From Xanthomonas sacchari (GTDB taxonomy: Bacteria > Pseudomonadota > Gammaproteobacteria > Xanthomonadales > Xanthomonadaceae), in the NCBI RefSeq assembly GCF_040529065.1, contig NZ_CP132343.1, positions 2,666,001 to 2,730,000 on the forward strand: DNA of 64,000 bases, given 5' to 3'. Shown piece by piece: positions 1-9,303 of this stretch. The notes beneath the pieces were generated by a model. The model was not told where the DNA came from. It searched no databases and saw nothing but the letters and a program-made list of their open reading frames with translations. Every line of letters starts with the position of its first letter. Position 1 is the first letter of the stretch. The translations under genes and the position numbers were made by a program.

Positions 1-303
1 TACTCCAGCCAGCCGGTCTGTGAATGCCTTGGTCAGCAGGTGCGACAACTGATCGGTGCCGTATTCGATACCCAGCTCAGTGGCGCGTTGAGTTGCGCAG
101 GCTCGATCAAGCACAAAGTGACGAATCTGTTCGAAGTATTCAGGTTCTCCTCCACAAGCCCTGGCAGCCTGGTAGGAGGCAAGCGTCTTGTAGCCGAGCG
201 CTGCGGCCAAAAGCTGCTGCGCATGTCCATGTTTGATGGATAGGCCGGAAGACCCGCTGAGCGAGCGAAAGGAGTGGGTGATGTCGGAAAGGCCAATGTT
301 CAC
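1..303 (-). CDS. Conserved hypothetical protein, C-terminal part outside window
   Basis: I do not recognise a family. On the minus strand a GTG codon at 303-301 opens a frame that stays open for 101 codons to the window edge. It is preceded about 8 nt upstream by a GGAGAA ribosome-binding site. The protein begins VNIGLSDITHSFRS and continues with a helix-rich, Gln/Ala-containing stretch (HAQQLLAAALGYKTLASYQA). Its composition is that of a normal soluble protein, unlike the plus-strand frames over the same bases, which are Arg/Ser-rich shadows. The gene is truncated by the window, so length and function cannot be judged. The neighbouring plasmid-partition-like gene suggests an integrated mobile-element context, but that is inference. 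Confidence 0.6.
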   Translation of the reverse strand, partial: MNIGLSDITHSFRSLSGSSGLSIKHGHAQQLLAAALGYKTLASYQAARACGGEPEYFEQIRHFVLDRACATQRATELGIEYGTDQLSHLLTKAFTDRLAGV

Positions 304-1471
304 GCGATTTCTCCATGGTGATGTGCCGGACCAATCGAGCGATTACTTGGCCGACGCCCAGGGATATCGGGTGATGGCTAAAGTGAGTAACGCACTTACA
401 GTTGATGCCGTCAGGTTGGAGCCGCTCGAAGCTCAGGCCGACGAAGCCCTCGAGTCCATAGTGCTCCCAAAGCCCGGTCTGCGCAAGTCGAGCTCTTCTT
501 GAGTCGATCTTAGAGTGGCAAGTAAAGACAGGTCGGAGGTCAGGCTGCCGTTACCGAGTTGGCCGAACGGTCAAAACCGATGCGAGCAACTGATCGGCAA
601 TTTGGCCGCACACACGGCAGTGAGGCCGGACAGGCGCAGCAAAGCCTGTGCCATACGGCGTTACAAGCTCCCGCGCCATACCAGCTGATTATTCTGGCCG
701 AAACCTCGCGCTGCGAACGACCCTCCATCAACCGTATTCGTAGCTTAAGCGATTGCATACGGGCGCGTCCGACCGGATTGCCGGCAACCATTTTCTGCAG
801 GCGCTTGAGAGGCTCCAGTAGATCGTCCGCGAACGGGAACATGTCAAGGTCGCGCACGCTGCGGAAAGGGTGTAGGTTTCCCACCGCAGAGTGGGTGCAT
901 CGACCGGCACATTGATCGCGAACGCAGGCGAGACACCTATCAAAGCATCCACCAGATGCCGGGAGCGCTGAAGTAGGTCTACATATGCGCCCCACGCCAG
1001 CCGAGCCGTGTCGGCGAGCTTAAGAATTGCTCAACCAAGTCGCGGTTTCGCTGCACCTTGCCGCCCGTCGCCCGTCGCCCGCCGGCTGGCGCTCAACCGG
1101 AGCATGTACATGTCGCTGAGTTTGTCGGGCCTTCCTGGCGAGCATCACATCCAGAAAAGCCTTGCTTTCTACATTGACCAGCGTTGTCAGGCTCCAACAT
1201 CTCGACCAGGTGGTCGACTGCGCCGATATTGCCTCTAGCAGCGCGGCCGGGTCGTCCGCACCGAGGACCGTGTCATGCAGTGCTCAATGGTACGTTCTTG
1301 GCCCAGCCGATGATCAGCAAGCCATACCATCGTTTGCGCAAAAAGCAAGACAGTGCCCAGGTTACCACTGGGCTCGACAATGAATCTACGGAAGTGTTCC
1401 CGTAATTCTGGATCATCAGGGTGCGTCGAGACATAGTCGTGAAGAAGCCTGCTTGAATGAACTGCTCGTGC
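304..1471 (-). pseudogene. Frame-broken remnants, minus strand
   Basis: No intact gene is supported here. Reading the minus strand gives protein-like segments that jump between frames. One segment near 1470-1270 contains HDYVSTHPDDPELREHF and LLFAQTMVWLADHRLGQE. One near 1260-1060 contains ADDPAALLEAI and NVESKAFLDVMLARKARQ. One near 1020-880 contains LADTARLAWGAYVDLLQRS and FAINVPVDAPTLRWETY. One near 880-700 contains RDLDMFPFADDLLEPLKRL. Bases 304-480 hold another fragment (LAQTGLWEHYGLEGFVG). The frame changes and stops suggest one or two decayed genes. I cannot name the ancestor. Sequencing error is an alternative, but several independent breaks make decay more likely. Confidence 0.35.
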
Positions 1472-2293
1472 TCACGCCTGCTCCAGATCCGTTTTTATCT
1501 TGTCCCGTAATTTGGCCTTACCATTTAGATGAAGCATCGAGTCGAGAAGTGCCTTGATCGGAACGCTGTAGCTCACCTCAAGAGGAGAGTCAAGGCTATT
1601 GATAATCGCAGATTCGGGTTTCACAAGTGCGTAGTAGTCGATCAAGTCTTGGTCGAAACTGAAAATCTCGATCCTGTTTGTCGTTCCCATGGTGATTGAT
1701 AGGACGCGCATATAGCTCACTAGTGATATTTTCTCTATATCTGCAAGCGCATTAAACGCCTCTGAATCAGTAGGATTATTCTTTGGCTTGAGAACACCTC
1801 TTGCTTGCTTCGATCCTAGTGCAGCCGCTATACACATTAGCGAAATTTTATCGGTTATTTTTCGATTGTTTTTGATTATTATAGACCTCGCCTTCTCATA
1901 TTCCGATTTAGCGAGATCGCGAGAGGTCTCGAGTGCAAATTCCTTCTGTATTTTCTTTATAAATTCTAGATCAACATCCTGGCTTGAAGTAACCTCGTTA
2001 ATAAAATAAGAGGCAAGGTTGAAAACTTCTTTCAGCGATAAAGTGTCGGTTTTTGCATACTTAAAGAACGCATCAAACGCTTTGGTTTCTCGCTCGAATG
2101 AAAGTGCAAAGCTGTGCTCATCACGACGTTCTTTTACATGACCCTCAGTCATGGACAGAAGCGCACTAACAATATTTCCAGGCTGATCTATTGCTCTAAT
2201 TTGATTAATGAATGGCGTGCACCCTAAGTCCATCGATTTCTCAATTTCAATCACTACGTTTCTATCGAGTTGGTAGACAGTAGGAAGATTCAT
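1472..2293 (-). CDS. Hypothetical protein, possible PIN-like domain
   Basis: This 273-residue protein has no signal peptide and no membrane segment. It opens with a beta-strand followed by an acidic residue (VYQLDRNVVIEIEK, D10), a layout reminiscent of the start of PIN-like nuclease domains (strand-D-x-N-x-V). Other acidic residues occur in the middle and near FSFDQDLIDYYAL in the last third, where PIN-like folds carry further metal ligands. That assignment is a guess from pattern, not a detected domain. The gene is visibly AT-richer than the NRPS genes. It lies 132 bp downstream of a HEPN-domain gene in the same direction, so the two may be an operon of RNase-like proteins, as often seen in toxin or anti-phage loci. 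Confidence 0.6.
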   Translation of the reverse strand: MNLPTVYQLDRNVVIEIEKSMDLGCTPFINQIRAIDQPGNIVSALLSMTEGHVKERRDEHSFALSFERETKAFDAFFKYAKTDTLSLKEVFNLASYFINEVTSSQDVDLEFIKKIQKEFALETSRDLAKSEYEKARSIIIKNNRKITDKISLMCIAAALGSKQARGVLKPKNNPTDSEAFNALADIEKISLVSYMRVLSITMGTTNRIEIFSFDQDLIDYYALVKPESAIINSLDSPLEVSYSVPIKALLDSMLHLNGKAKLRDKIKTDLEQA

Positions 2294-2425
2294 AGATAAT
2301 TCCAGAGTGAGTGCCAGTAGGAACCGATGGTCCGTTTATAACATATAGGGAGCCGTCGCAACCCATGTGAAGTGCGCGACAACTAGCCGAATTGCACGAC
2401 ATACTTATACCAGATTATCACGCAA

Positions 2426-3142
2426 TCATACATTTTTCCCAGAATAATCCATGTATAAATCAATGTACTTTATAAGGCTATGCAGATTAATCGTCACGCG
2501 ATGAACAAAATCATCAATTGAGTTCGACGGAAGCGTTATCTCACCATTTTCCGCTTTAAAGGATCTGCCGATGCGTTCACGATGAACTTGCTTTTCCACC
2601 ATTCCACCAAAATGAACTATAACATGACGAATCGTAAACATCTCATCCAGCATTTGCGGGCACTGCGCGTTTTCCCAGTTAGATGTTTTAAACTTTAGCG
2701 CCAACTTGAGGTGTCTATATATGTAATATATCTTCCTCAGCACCTTATTTCCGTTTTGCATTCCGAGATCGAAATCCTTTGCGAACTCACCATACTTTTC
2801 ACCATCAGATTCCTGTAATTCAATGAGCGGGAACAATGTGCTCACGAAGGCCTCCATACTGGCGCATATGCTTACCAAACATTGCCTTCGAACCATATCG
2901 CCGTATTCGCCGCCTCTGAGATACGTGTTGAGATCATCAGCGCTTATCATCGTCGTATAGCCGTCAGGAAAATCGTCGCTTAGCCTAAGGTAGCCGCTGA
3001 AGTCGACAAGCGGTATGAGGTGCTGTACGTATGCGCTTCCAATTGCAACCTTGGCGACCTGATCGAGATTTCTATATAAGTTCTCGCACTTAGAATGCAA
3101 TTCTTTATTTACAATATTCATGGAAGTTGCAACGTTCTTCAT
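2426..3142 (-). CDS. HEPN-domain protein
   Basis: The 238-residue protein carries an R-x4-H motif (RHVIVH, residues 172-177, followed by FGG). This is the catalytic signature of HEPN RNases. It also has an upstream helix (QCLVSICASMEAFVSTLF, about residues 88-104) of the type that packs against the motif helix in stand-alone HEPN proteins. The family commonly cleaves RNA in toxin-antitoxin, abortive-infection and anti-phage systems. Some members are inactive antitoxin-like partners, but the motif here looks intact. The gene is AT-rich relative to the rest of the window. It is followed in the same direction by the possible PIN-like gene, and the pairing supports a defence or toxin role by inference only. 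The start was taken at the first Met; an alternative Met lies at residue 8. Confidence 0.65.
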   Translation of the reverse strand: MKNVATSMNIVNKELHSKCENLYRNLDQVAKVAIGSAYVQHLIPLVDFSGYLRLSDDFPDGYTTMISADDLNTYLRGGEYGDMVRRQCLVSICASMEAFVSTLFPLIELQESDGEKYGEFAKDFDLGMQNGNKVLRKIYYIYRHLKLALKFKTSNWENAQCPQMLDEMFTIRHVIVHFGGMVEKQVHRERIGRSFKAENGEITLPSNSIDDFVHRVTINLHSLIKYIDLYMDYSGKNV

Positions 3143-3391
3143 CGTTGGTGCCCTAGCTCAGGTTATACAACCATCCACAGCAGACCGCATGGCAGCACCT
3201 TGACTTGAGTCGAGGGTAGGTATCCCGAGTTCATTTAACAAGCTGACGGATAGCAGGATCCACGAGACTGCACCAGAAAAATCGGACTCCACTTTTGTTC
3301 GGAAGCTGCCTTCTATAACCCGCATGAACCTCCATGTCATGCGTTCAAGCCGACCGGACTTCTGCTGCTCGCCCTGTCCAGTTGACCGCCA

Positions 3392-3820
3392 TTAGCTGCC
3401 GAGTCCTTCCCGCAGCGATCTCACCTTCTCGCGTGCCTGATCATTGGTGAAACGAACTGAATCACGTCGGCCAGCGTCGGCTCGCTCCTGCAGGTGACTC
3501 AGGTAGGCCGCATCGGCATACGTTCGCTTAAGCGCCGCCACGCGATCGGGCCTTCGGCGCCGGGTGGCTTCGCCGATGGCAAAGCCACTGGCATCGACCT
3601 GGTAATGGGCAATGCCAAGTTGTCCTCGGAGAACGCGAACCGCCGCATCGAGGCCGGAGAACAAACGAGGGGCGCCGTCCTTGGTGGTCAACGTACGTTC
3701 CTGCATGCCTACCTTGAACAGCACTACATAGCCACCCTCCTGACCTACCAAGACAGTATCGCGAACGCTGCCGGCAGCGGCCAATTCACGGGCAGTAGCA
3801 AGTTTGACAGTGTTAGACAT
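3392..3820 (-). CDS. ParC-like plasmid partition-associated protein
   Basis: This is a 142-residue soluble protein beginning MSNTVKLATARELAAAG, followed by RDTVLVGQEGGYVVLFKVGMQERTL. From memory this matches small proteins of integrative elements and broad-host-range plasmids annotated as ParC-family partition-associated proteins. I could not search to confirm. The C-terminal half is charged and helical. An upstream Met would add 15 residues, but the start at 3820 is preceded by a clear AGGGAG site about 8 nt upstream and is preferred. A conserved plasmid-type gene beside a HEPN/PIN-like pair and gene remnants suggests the left 4 kb descends from an integrated mobile element. The exact molecular role is unknown. 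Confidence 0.55.
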   Translation of the reverse strand: MSNTVKLATARELAAAGSVRDTVLVGQEGGYVVLFKVGMQERTLTTKDGAPRLFSGLDAAVRVLRGQLGIAHYQVDASGFAIGEATRRRRPDRVAALKRTYADAAYLSHLQERADAGRRDSVRFTNDQAREKVRSLREGLGS

Positions 3821-3919
3821 GATCGGCTCCCTGTTAACAATTATCTGGGGATCATACGCCGTCACGCCGCCCTCCCCACCTGATCGATCTCAGGCCCCCA
3901 ATCCAGCCGGGCGAAAAGC

Positions 3920-3943
3920 AAAGGCCCCGCATGCGGGGCCTTT
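3920..3943. terminator. Palindromic terminator hairpin
   Basis: This is a perfect 24-bp palindrome: a GC-rich core (GGCCCCGCATGCGGGGCC) with AAA on one side and TTT on the other. It lies 100 bp upstream of the ParC-like start and about 185 bp downstream of the lipoprotein stop on the minus strand. Read from the Rhs-lipoprotein side it would end that transcript, and the symmetry allows termination in both directions. The rest of 3821-4127 shows no gene. Confidence 0.65.
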
Positions 3944-4127
3944 GATCGTCGGCGCTTAGGTGGAGGTTCTAGCCTCCGTCCCCAGCAATGGTGGGTGAAT
4001 TGGCCTGGACGATGACGAGAGTCTAGCTCTGGTAGCATTCCACAGTAATCAGACGAATCCCAATTCTTATGTCAGAAAATCCCGCATCAGGACAAATGCA
4101 CCTCGACTCAAGGAGAGCCTAACCGAA

Positions 4128-4442
4128 CTACTTTTTGGGTATGAATGTCATCTTGAGGTTTTCGTAAGTTTCCCTATCTCGACTATCGCCCTTCTCAGCA
4201 GCCAGCTGTCCCCAGTGTAGAGCATCTGGGCCATTGTGGTGCAAAACGCAATCCAAGTAATAGTCGCGCATCCCTCTGATTGCCGAGAGTTCTCCACTCT
4301 CGGCCTTCGCACGATTGGACGCAACATCAAAAGTCCTGCAACTTCCGTCACCTGAAACGGGAGTTGCATCAACTTCACGATCGTTTTCCCCACAAGAAAC
4401 CAAAAGCACCAGACATCCCAAAAACCAGACCCTAAGCATCAT
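4128..4442 (-). CDS. Small lipoprotein, probable Rhs immunity protein
   Basis: This 104-residue protein starts with a hydrophobic leader and a lipobox ending in Cys (MMLRVWFLGCLVLLVSC). It is predicted to be a lipoprotein anchored on the periplasmic side. The mature part is short and hydrophilic, with no recognised enzyme motif. Its ATG overlaps the TGA of the rhs gene in an ATGA arrangement, so the two are translationally coupled. In Rhs and other polymorphic-toxin loci the gene immediately after the toxin tip usually encodes the cognate immunity protein. A lipid-anchored immunity protein would suggest that the toxin acts in the periplasm or is intercepted there. The immunity role is inferred from position, size and export. 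Confidence 0.7.
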   Translation of the reverse strand: MMLRVWFLGCLVLLVSCGENDREVDATPVSGDGSCRTFDVASNRAKAESGELSAIRGMRDYYLDCVLHHNGPDALHWGQLAAEKGDSRDRETYENLKMTFIPKK

Positions 4443-7400
4443 GGCCTCACACTCCTATACTCGCCGGGGTTACTCAAATCCATAGGGCCGTGAATATCAC
4501 CTTTGTGCCCGTAGGGAATCGCCATCGGACCTCTAGGGGTATACCAAACGGATCGCGTTGGCGCATCGACCTCGGTTCCCCTAACTCTGGACAGCCCAGT
4601 CATCACATTGACCATGCCGGGCTCTTCAGGGTCAGCACCAGTGTTACACGCCTTCAGAATGACAGGCTCATAGTCTTTGCATCCCTGCTGCTTCAAGATG
4701 TCGTTAAACTTAGCCATTGAGCGAGCATTATTACCATAATATCTAACCTTGTTTGCTGTTCCAGCTCGAGTATCAGACACGTGTGTCCAAGCGCCATGAG
4801 CGTAGACAACGCAGTAGCCGACCATATCTACGTCGGCCAAGGCTCCTTTATAGACAATGGCATCCTCCTTGTTCTGCGGACCAACCAGCACCACTTTCCT
4901 CAGACCAAGTGGATCAATATAAGCTAAAGGGCCACCATCAACATACGCATATGTAGCGCTCCCTCCTTCCAACCCAATCAAATCACTTTGTGCATACCGC
5001 CCGGTGCCAGCATCGTAGTCCCGGAAATAGTTCTGGTTGAGCCCCGTGGCGCTGTCGTAGCGCTGTCCAGGGAACCGCAGGTTGAACACGAATGCGGTGC
5101 CGTCGTTGTCTGGGTTTTGGTTCGGCGGCGTAGTGCCGAAGGCCTCGCCCTTGATGTCCCAGGCCCAGATGGCAACGTCGCGCACCGAGTCGATTACCGC
5201 CCGTGGCGCTCCCAGATGGTCTGGCTGCACATAGTTCAGCGCGGTCCCTGCCAGCACGCCCACCGGCAGGTCATCGAGCCAGATCGCCTGCTGGAGGGCC
5301 TTGCCGTTGGTGTCGTAGTCGCCCATCCAGTGGCCGGCTTCGTCGTAGACGGTGTAGGTGTTGGTGGTGCCGAGGAACCGGCGCACCTGCTCGCCCCGGT
5401 CGTTGTAGCGATACTCCATCGCCAACGTGCCGCTGCGCGTGGCTTGGCTCAGGCGTCCCGTCGCATCGTAGGCGAAGGTGCGGGCCGTGCCATCGATGGC
5501 CGTGGTGTTGCCTGCGGCATCGTAGCTGCGCGCTGCGCCGGCCACGCTTGCCAGGCGGTGGCTGTCGGTTGGATAGGTGTAGGTCTGGCTGGCGCCGTTG
5601 ACCTGGGCGCTGAGGCGATTGCCGGTGGCGTCGTAGCTGTAGCCGTCGATCACCGTGCCGGTCGCGCCGTCCTTGAAGGCGGTCAGCCGATTCAGGTTGT
5701 CATAGCCCAATTTCACCACGGGTGCGGTGTTGCCGGGCGCGGTCAGCGCATTGAGGTTGCCCGCCGGGTCGAAGCCGAACCCGATGTTGAGGCCATCCTT
5801 GCGGCCGTCCTGGATCGCCAGTGGGCGGTAGTTCTTGTCCAGCACGCGCTGCAACGGCCGGCCGTTGCCATAGGCCCAGCCAGCGCTGGGGCCGAACGGG
5901 TAGTAAGTCGCGCCGCTCAGCAGTTTTTGGCGCGCGCCGCCGGCGGGCGTGACGCCCACTTCCGTTGTCTGTCCCAGCGCATTGCGCACGTAATCCACCA
6001 CCGCGCCGTCCGGATAGGTCACCCGGCTGAGGCGGTCGCCCTTGGTGTAGGCGTAGCGCAGCGCGAACGCCTTGCCATTGGTGGTCTGCACCTTGCGCAC
6101 CACGCGCCCGAACCGGTCATAGCAATATTGGGTCGTGCCGCTGCCGTCCTGCAGCCTGCTCAAGCGGCCCAGCGCGAAGGTTTCCCCGGCCGCGCACACG
6201 TTCTGGCTGGCATCGTAGGTGTAGGTTGCGATCAGCGCCTTGTCGGCGTAAGTGGCCTTGGCCAATCGCCCCAGCGCATCGTAGAGGTAGCTGGTCTTGG
6301 TCCCACGCGCGTCGGTCTGCGTGACCATGTTGCCGGCACTGTTGTAGGTGTAGCTGGTCACGCCCGTGTCGGGGCTGGTCAGCTTCAGCAGGTCGCCCAG
6401 GCCGTTGTATTGGTAGACCGTGGCCAGGCCCTTGGGATCGGTGACTTTCGCGATGCGGTCCAGCGCGTCGTAATCGAACTGGGTCTTGGCCGCGATGCCA
6501 CCCACGTCCTGCGTGGTCTGCTTGACCCGGTTGAGCGGATCGTAGTCGGCCTGGGTCTTGTGCTTGAGCGCGTCGGTGACCAGTTGCACGTTGCCGTTGT
6601 CGTCGTAGCTGAAGTCGGTCGGATCGGCTTCGGCCGTGGCCTGCGTCGCCAACTGGCCAATTCGGTTGTAGATCCGCGACAGCGTGTGCGTGAGGGTGCC
6701 CGACGCGTCCTTGGTGTCTTCCTTGGCCCGGTTGCCCGACGGATCCAGCGTGTAATGGATGGTGTTGCCGGCGCCATCGGTCACGTCGGTCAAGCGATGC
6801 GCGGCGTCGTAACCATAGGTGACGAACGTGCCGTCGGGATCGGTCACCTTTTTGACATTCCCTACCTCATCGTAGGCCACGACCGTCGTCTGATCCTGGT
6901 CGGACGGTGTGCCATCCGCGTTCGCGCGCAGCGTGCTTGAGTCCGTCCAGCCGCGTGGCGTGTAGGTGAGGTCCCGGATCAGGCCATTGGCGTCCTGGGT
7001 GCGCGTCGGGCGCCCGTTACGGTCGTAGGCCACATAGGTGGTGGCCCGGCCCAGCGCGTCGATGACCTGATACAGATCCCCCGCGCGGTGGCAGGCGCCA
7101 CCGACAGTGGCGCAGCCGGATTCATCGGCGGTCAGGTAGTAGCGGTAGGTCGTGGTGTCCGCCACATCGGTGCGCGGGCCGTCCTGGCTCAGCACCAAAC
7201 CGATCTGTGGGCACTGTGTGCCGTCCACGCTATCGCAGTAGCTGGTCAGCCACTGACGCACACCAGTCGGGGCGTTGAGCGTGCTACCGCAGGTGTAGCT
7301 GGCAGCAGCGGACACGCTCGGATCGAGGTCACAACGTGCCGTCTGCTGACCGCGGGCGTTGTAGGCCCACATCGTCTTGGCGGTCGTGGCGCCGGCCGCA

Positions 7401-9040
7401 TCCAGCACCGTGCGGGTCAGTGGCACGCGCAGGCTGGTGTTCCAGGTGATGTTCGTCGTGCGCTGCTGCGCAGTCCCCGACGCATCGATCTGCTGGGTCA
7501 ACAGGCCACCGGCGGCATAGGTCGTCTTGGTGACCGTGCCCTTGAAGTCGGTCCTCGACGCCGGATACCCGTTGTCGTCGTAGGTCAGCGCCTTCCAGGG
7601 CTGATTGCATTGTTCACCGCACGGCACGCTGGCACCGGTCGGCTTGAGCGAGCCGTAGCCGGTGTCCGTGTAGGTCAGAAAGGTCCTGAATCCCAGCGGA
7701 GAGGTCACCGCGGCCGGGGTGGCCCAGTTGGAGGTGGAGGCCGAATACTCGACCGAGATGGCATCGACGTTGCCGGCGAAGCTCGACGCAATCGCATCGC
7801 CACTGCTGGCATAGCGCGTGGTTTCAAAGCGCACGCCCTTCTCGTCGATGACGCCAGTCAGCGCCGTCGGCTGACTCTTGTTGGAGGTGAGCGAGGCCTC
7901 GTTGTAGACGTATTGGCGCGTCTTGCCGTCCGGATACTGCACGGAGGTCAGGTTGCCGATGCTGTCGTAGCCGTAGGTCAGCGTGCCGCCGTCAGGCAAG
8001 GTGACGGTGCTCAGGCGGTTGTTGCTGTCGTAGGCGAAGCTCAGCGAGCGGCCGCCCACATCGGTGACCCGCTGCAGCAGGTTCGGCGGGGGCTTGGTGC
8101 CGGCGACCGGCGGCAGGTCGCTGTATTGCAAGGTCAACACCGTCTGGCCCATGCGATCGAACACCGAGCGCAGCAGGCCGGCGGTGTCGTAGAGCTCGGT
8201 CTGCTGGGTCGCCGCCACCGCCAGGGAGTAGCCTAGCAACACGCCGGCGCTGTCGCGGCGCTCGGTCAAGGCATCGGCGATGTCCGGGTCCGGCACCCAC
8301 GCGCCGTTGCTGGGACGAAACCGTTCAACCACACCGTCAGGCCGCTGGACATCGATAAAGCTGCCACCATTGGCGACGCCCGACAGCATCAGATCCAGTC
8401 GGCGCTCGAAGGAGTGGCGCCACTGCTTGCCCAGCGTCACCGCGGTCACGAAGGTCTTGCTGTTGTAGAACCGGCGCAGGGTCAGCCAGGTCGGCGAATC
8501 GTAGTCGGTGTCCTGGCGGAACATGTTGCCCGTGGACGTGTTGATCGGGTCGCCTTCGAAGGCAGTTCCCCGATGCACCCCGCCTTGCTTCAGCGCGGCG
8601 TTGCCGCTGCTGCCATGGGGGCCGGTGTTGTCGCCAGCCTGGCCCAGCCCTCCGGTGCACCCGGTGTTGCAACTACCCGTGTTCTTGACCGGCTGGCCTT
8701 CGCCCACGATCTTGTCGTTGGCGTAGACATAGCCCCACCACTGCCCGTTTTGATACACGGTCGCAGCCGCAAAGCCATCGCTGTAGGTCACAGTAAAGAC
8801 GGGCGTTTTTTCGCAGCCATTGGATTGACACACCCGCATGGCGCCATCGATGACGAACTGCACCGCCTCGTTCACGGTCGCAAACGATTGCGAACCATTG
8901 CTGGAATCCCCGACATACGGCGGCCCATATTGTCGCTTCGGGGTGACCGCCACACTGGGGAAGGCCGCCAGCGCGCCGGTAAGCAGCAACAGGCACGCAC
9001 CGCCGAAACGGCGGGCGGCACGCACGTGGGGGTTCGGCAT
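4439..9040 (-). CDS. Rhs/YD-repeat protein with C-terminal toxin tip
   Basis: The protein has 1533 residues from the Met preceded by AAGGA (an upstream Met at 9058 lacks a ribosome-binding site). A signal peptide (about residues 1-32, ending FPSVAV) indicates export. After a short unique region come a DUF6531-like start (GDPINTSTGNMFRQDTDY) and then many YD repeats of the G-x3-Y-x-YD type. The Rhs core ends with the hallmark QNYFRDYDAGTGRYAQSD and IDPLGL. The last 153 residues are a non-repeat tip, as in Rhs toxins whose shell encapsulates the C-terminal effector. The tip has two hydrophobic strands ending in YCVVYAHG (His about 1415) and VILKACNTG (Cys about 1465), resembling the His/Cys dyad of clan CD proteases. 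No PAAR domain is present. The lipoprotein gene directly downstream is its likely immunity partner. Confidence 0.85.
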   Translation of the reverse strand: MPNPHVRAARRFGGACLLLLTGALAAFPSVAVTPKRQYGPPYVGDSSNGSQSFATVNEAVQFVIDGAMRVCQSNGCEKTPVFTVTYSDGFAAATVYQNGQWWGYVYANDKIVGEGQPVKNTGSCNTGCTGGLGQAGDNTGPHGSSGNAALKQGGVHRGTAFEGDPINTSTGNMFRQDTDYDSPTWLTLRRFYNSKTFVTAVTLGKQWRHSFERRLDLMLSGVANGGSFIDVQRPDGVVERFRPSNGAWVPDPDIADALTERRDSAGVLLGYSLAVAATQQTELYDTAGLLRSVFDRMGQTVLTLQYSDLPPVAGTKPPPNLLQRVTDVGGRSLSFAYDSNNRLSTVTLPDGGTLTYGYDSIGNLTSVQYPDGKTRQYVYNEASLTSNKSQPTALTGVIDEKGVRFETTRYASSGDAIASSFAGNVDAISVEYSASTSNWATPAAVTSPLGFRTFLTYTDTGYGSLKPTGASVPCGEQCNQPWKALTYDDNGYPASRTDFKGTVTKTTYAAGGLLTQQIDASGTAQQRTTNITWNTSLRVPLTRTVLDAAGATTAKTMWAYNARGQQTARCDLDPSVSAAASYTCGSTLNAPTGVRQWLTSYCDSVDGTQCPQIGLVLSQDGPRTDVADTTTYRYYLTADESGCATVGGACHRAGDLYQVIDALGRATTYVAYDRNGRPTRTQDANGLIRDLTYTPRGWTDSSTLRANADGTPSDQDQTTVVAYDEVGNVKKVTDPDGTFVTYGYDAAHRLTDVTDGAGNTIHYTLDPSGNRAKEDTKDASGTLTHTLSRIYNRIGQLATQATAEADPTDFSYDDNGNVQLVTDALKHKTQADYDPLNRVKQTTQDVGGIAAKTQFDYDALDRIAKVTDPKGLATVYQYNGLGDLLKLTSPDTGVTSYTYNSAGNMVTQTDARGTKTSYLYDALGRLAKATYADKALIATYTYDASQNVCAAGETFALGRLSRLQDGSGTTQYCYDRFGRVVRKVQTTNGKAFALRYAYTKGDRLSRVTYPDGAVVDYVRNALGQTTEVGVTPAGGARQKLLSGATYYPFGPSAGWAYGNGRPLQRVLDKNYRPLAIQDGRKDGLNIGFGFDPAGNLNALTAPGNTAPVVKLGYDNLNRLTAFKDGATGTVIDGYSYDATGNRLSAQVNGASQTYTYPTDSHRLASVAGAARSYDAAGNTTAIDGTARTFAYDATGRLSQATRSGTLAMEYRYNDRGEQVRRFLGTTNTYTVYDEAGHWMGDYDTNGKALQQAIWLDDLPVGVLAGTALNYVQPDHLGAPRAVIDSVRDVAIWAWDIKGEAFGTTPPNQNPDNDGTAFVFNLRFPGQRYDSATGLNQNYFRDYDAGTGRYAQSDLIGLEGGSATYAYVDGGPLAYIDPLGLRKVVLVGPQNKEDAIVYKGALADVDMVGYCVVYAHGAWTHVSDTRAGTANKVRYYGNNARSMAKFNDILKQQGCKDYEPVILKACNTGADPEEPGMVNVMTGLSRVRGTEVDAPTRSVWYTPRGPMAIPYGHKGDIHGPMDLSNPGEYRSVRP

Positions 9041-9303
9041 AGCTTCGTCCTTGAGCATAGATTGAGTTGTGGGGCCCGCAGCCGCAACGAGCAGCTTCTT
9101 GGCGGCGCCATCTTACCGGTCCTTGTTGCAAATTCTGAGACAGACGTTGGATTTCTTAGCCTGCGAGATTCCCACCTGACGACCAAGCGGCAAACGGTCG
9201 TCCTTCGACCTACTCGGCGCTCCTTGGCCCGTCGCTGGGTAGCTCAGGACAAGTCCGAGGCTCCCAACTTACTCGGACAACCCACATCCATCTCCGTTGC
9301 CGC

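Noticed and set aside
24-502. Short plus-strand frames at the left edge
   Set aside because: They overlap a minus-strand frame with normal protein composition, a ribosome-binding site and a GTG start at 303.
3158-3340. 60-aa minus-strand frame between the HEPN and ParC-like genes
   Set aside because: No ribosome-binding site or recognisable content; could be a remnant, but not enough support for a gene.
4988-6940. 650-aa plus-strand frame opposite the rhs gene
   Set aside because: Valine/arginine/glycine-rich shadow of the YD-repeat coding strand; no start signal or motif.
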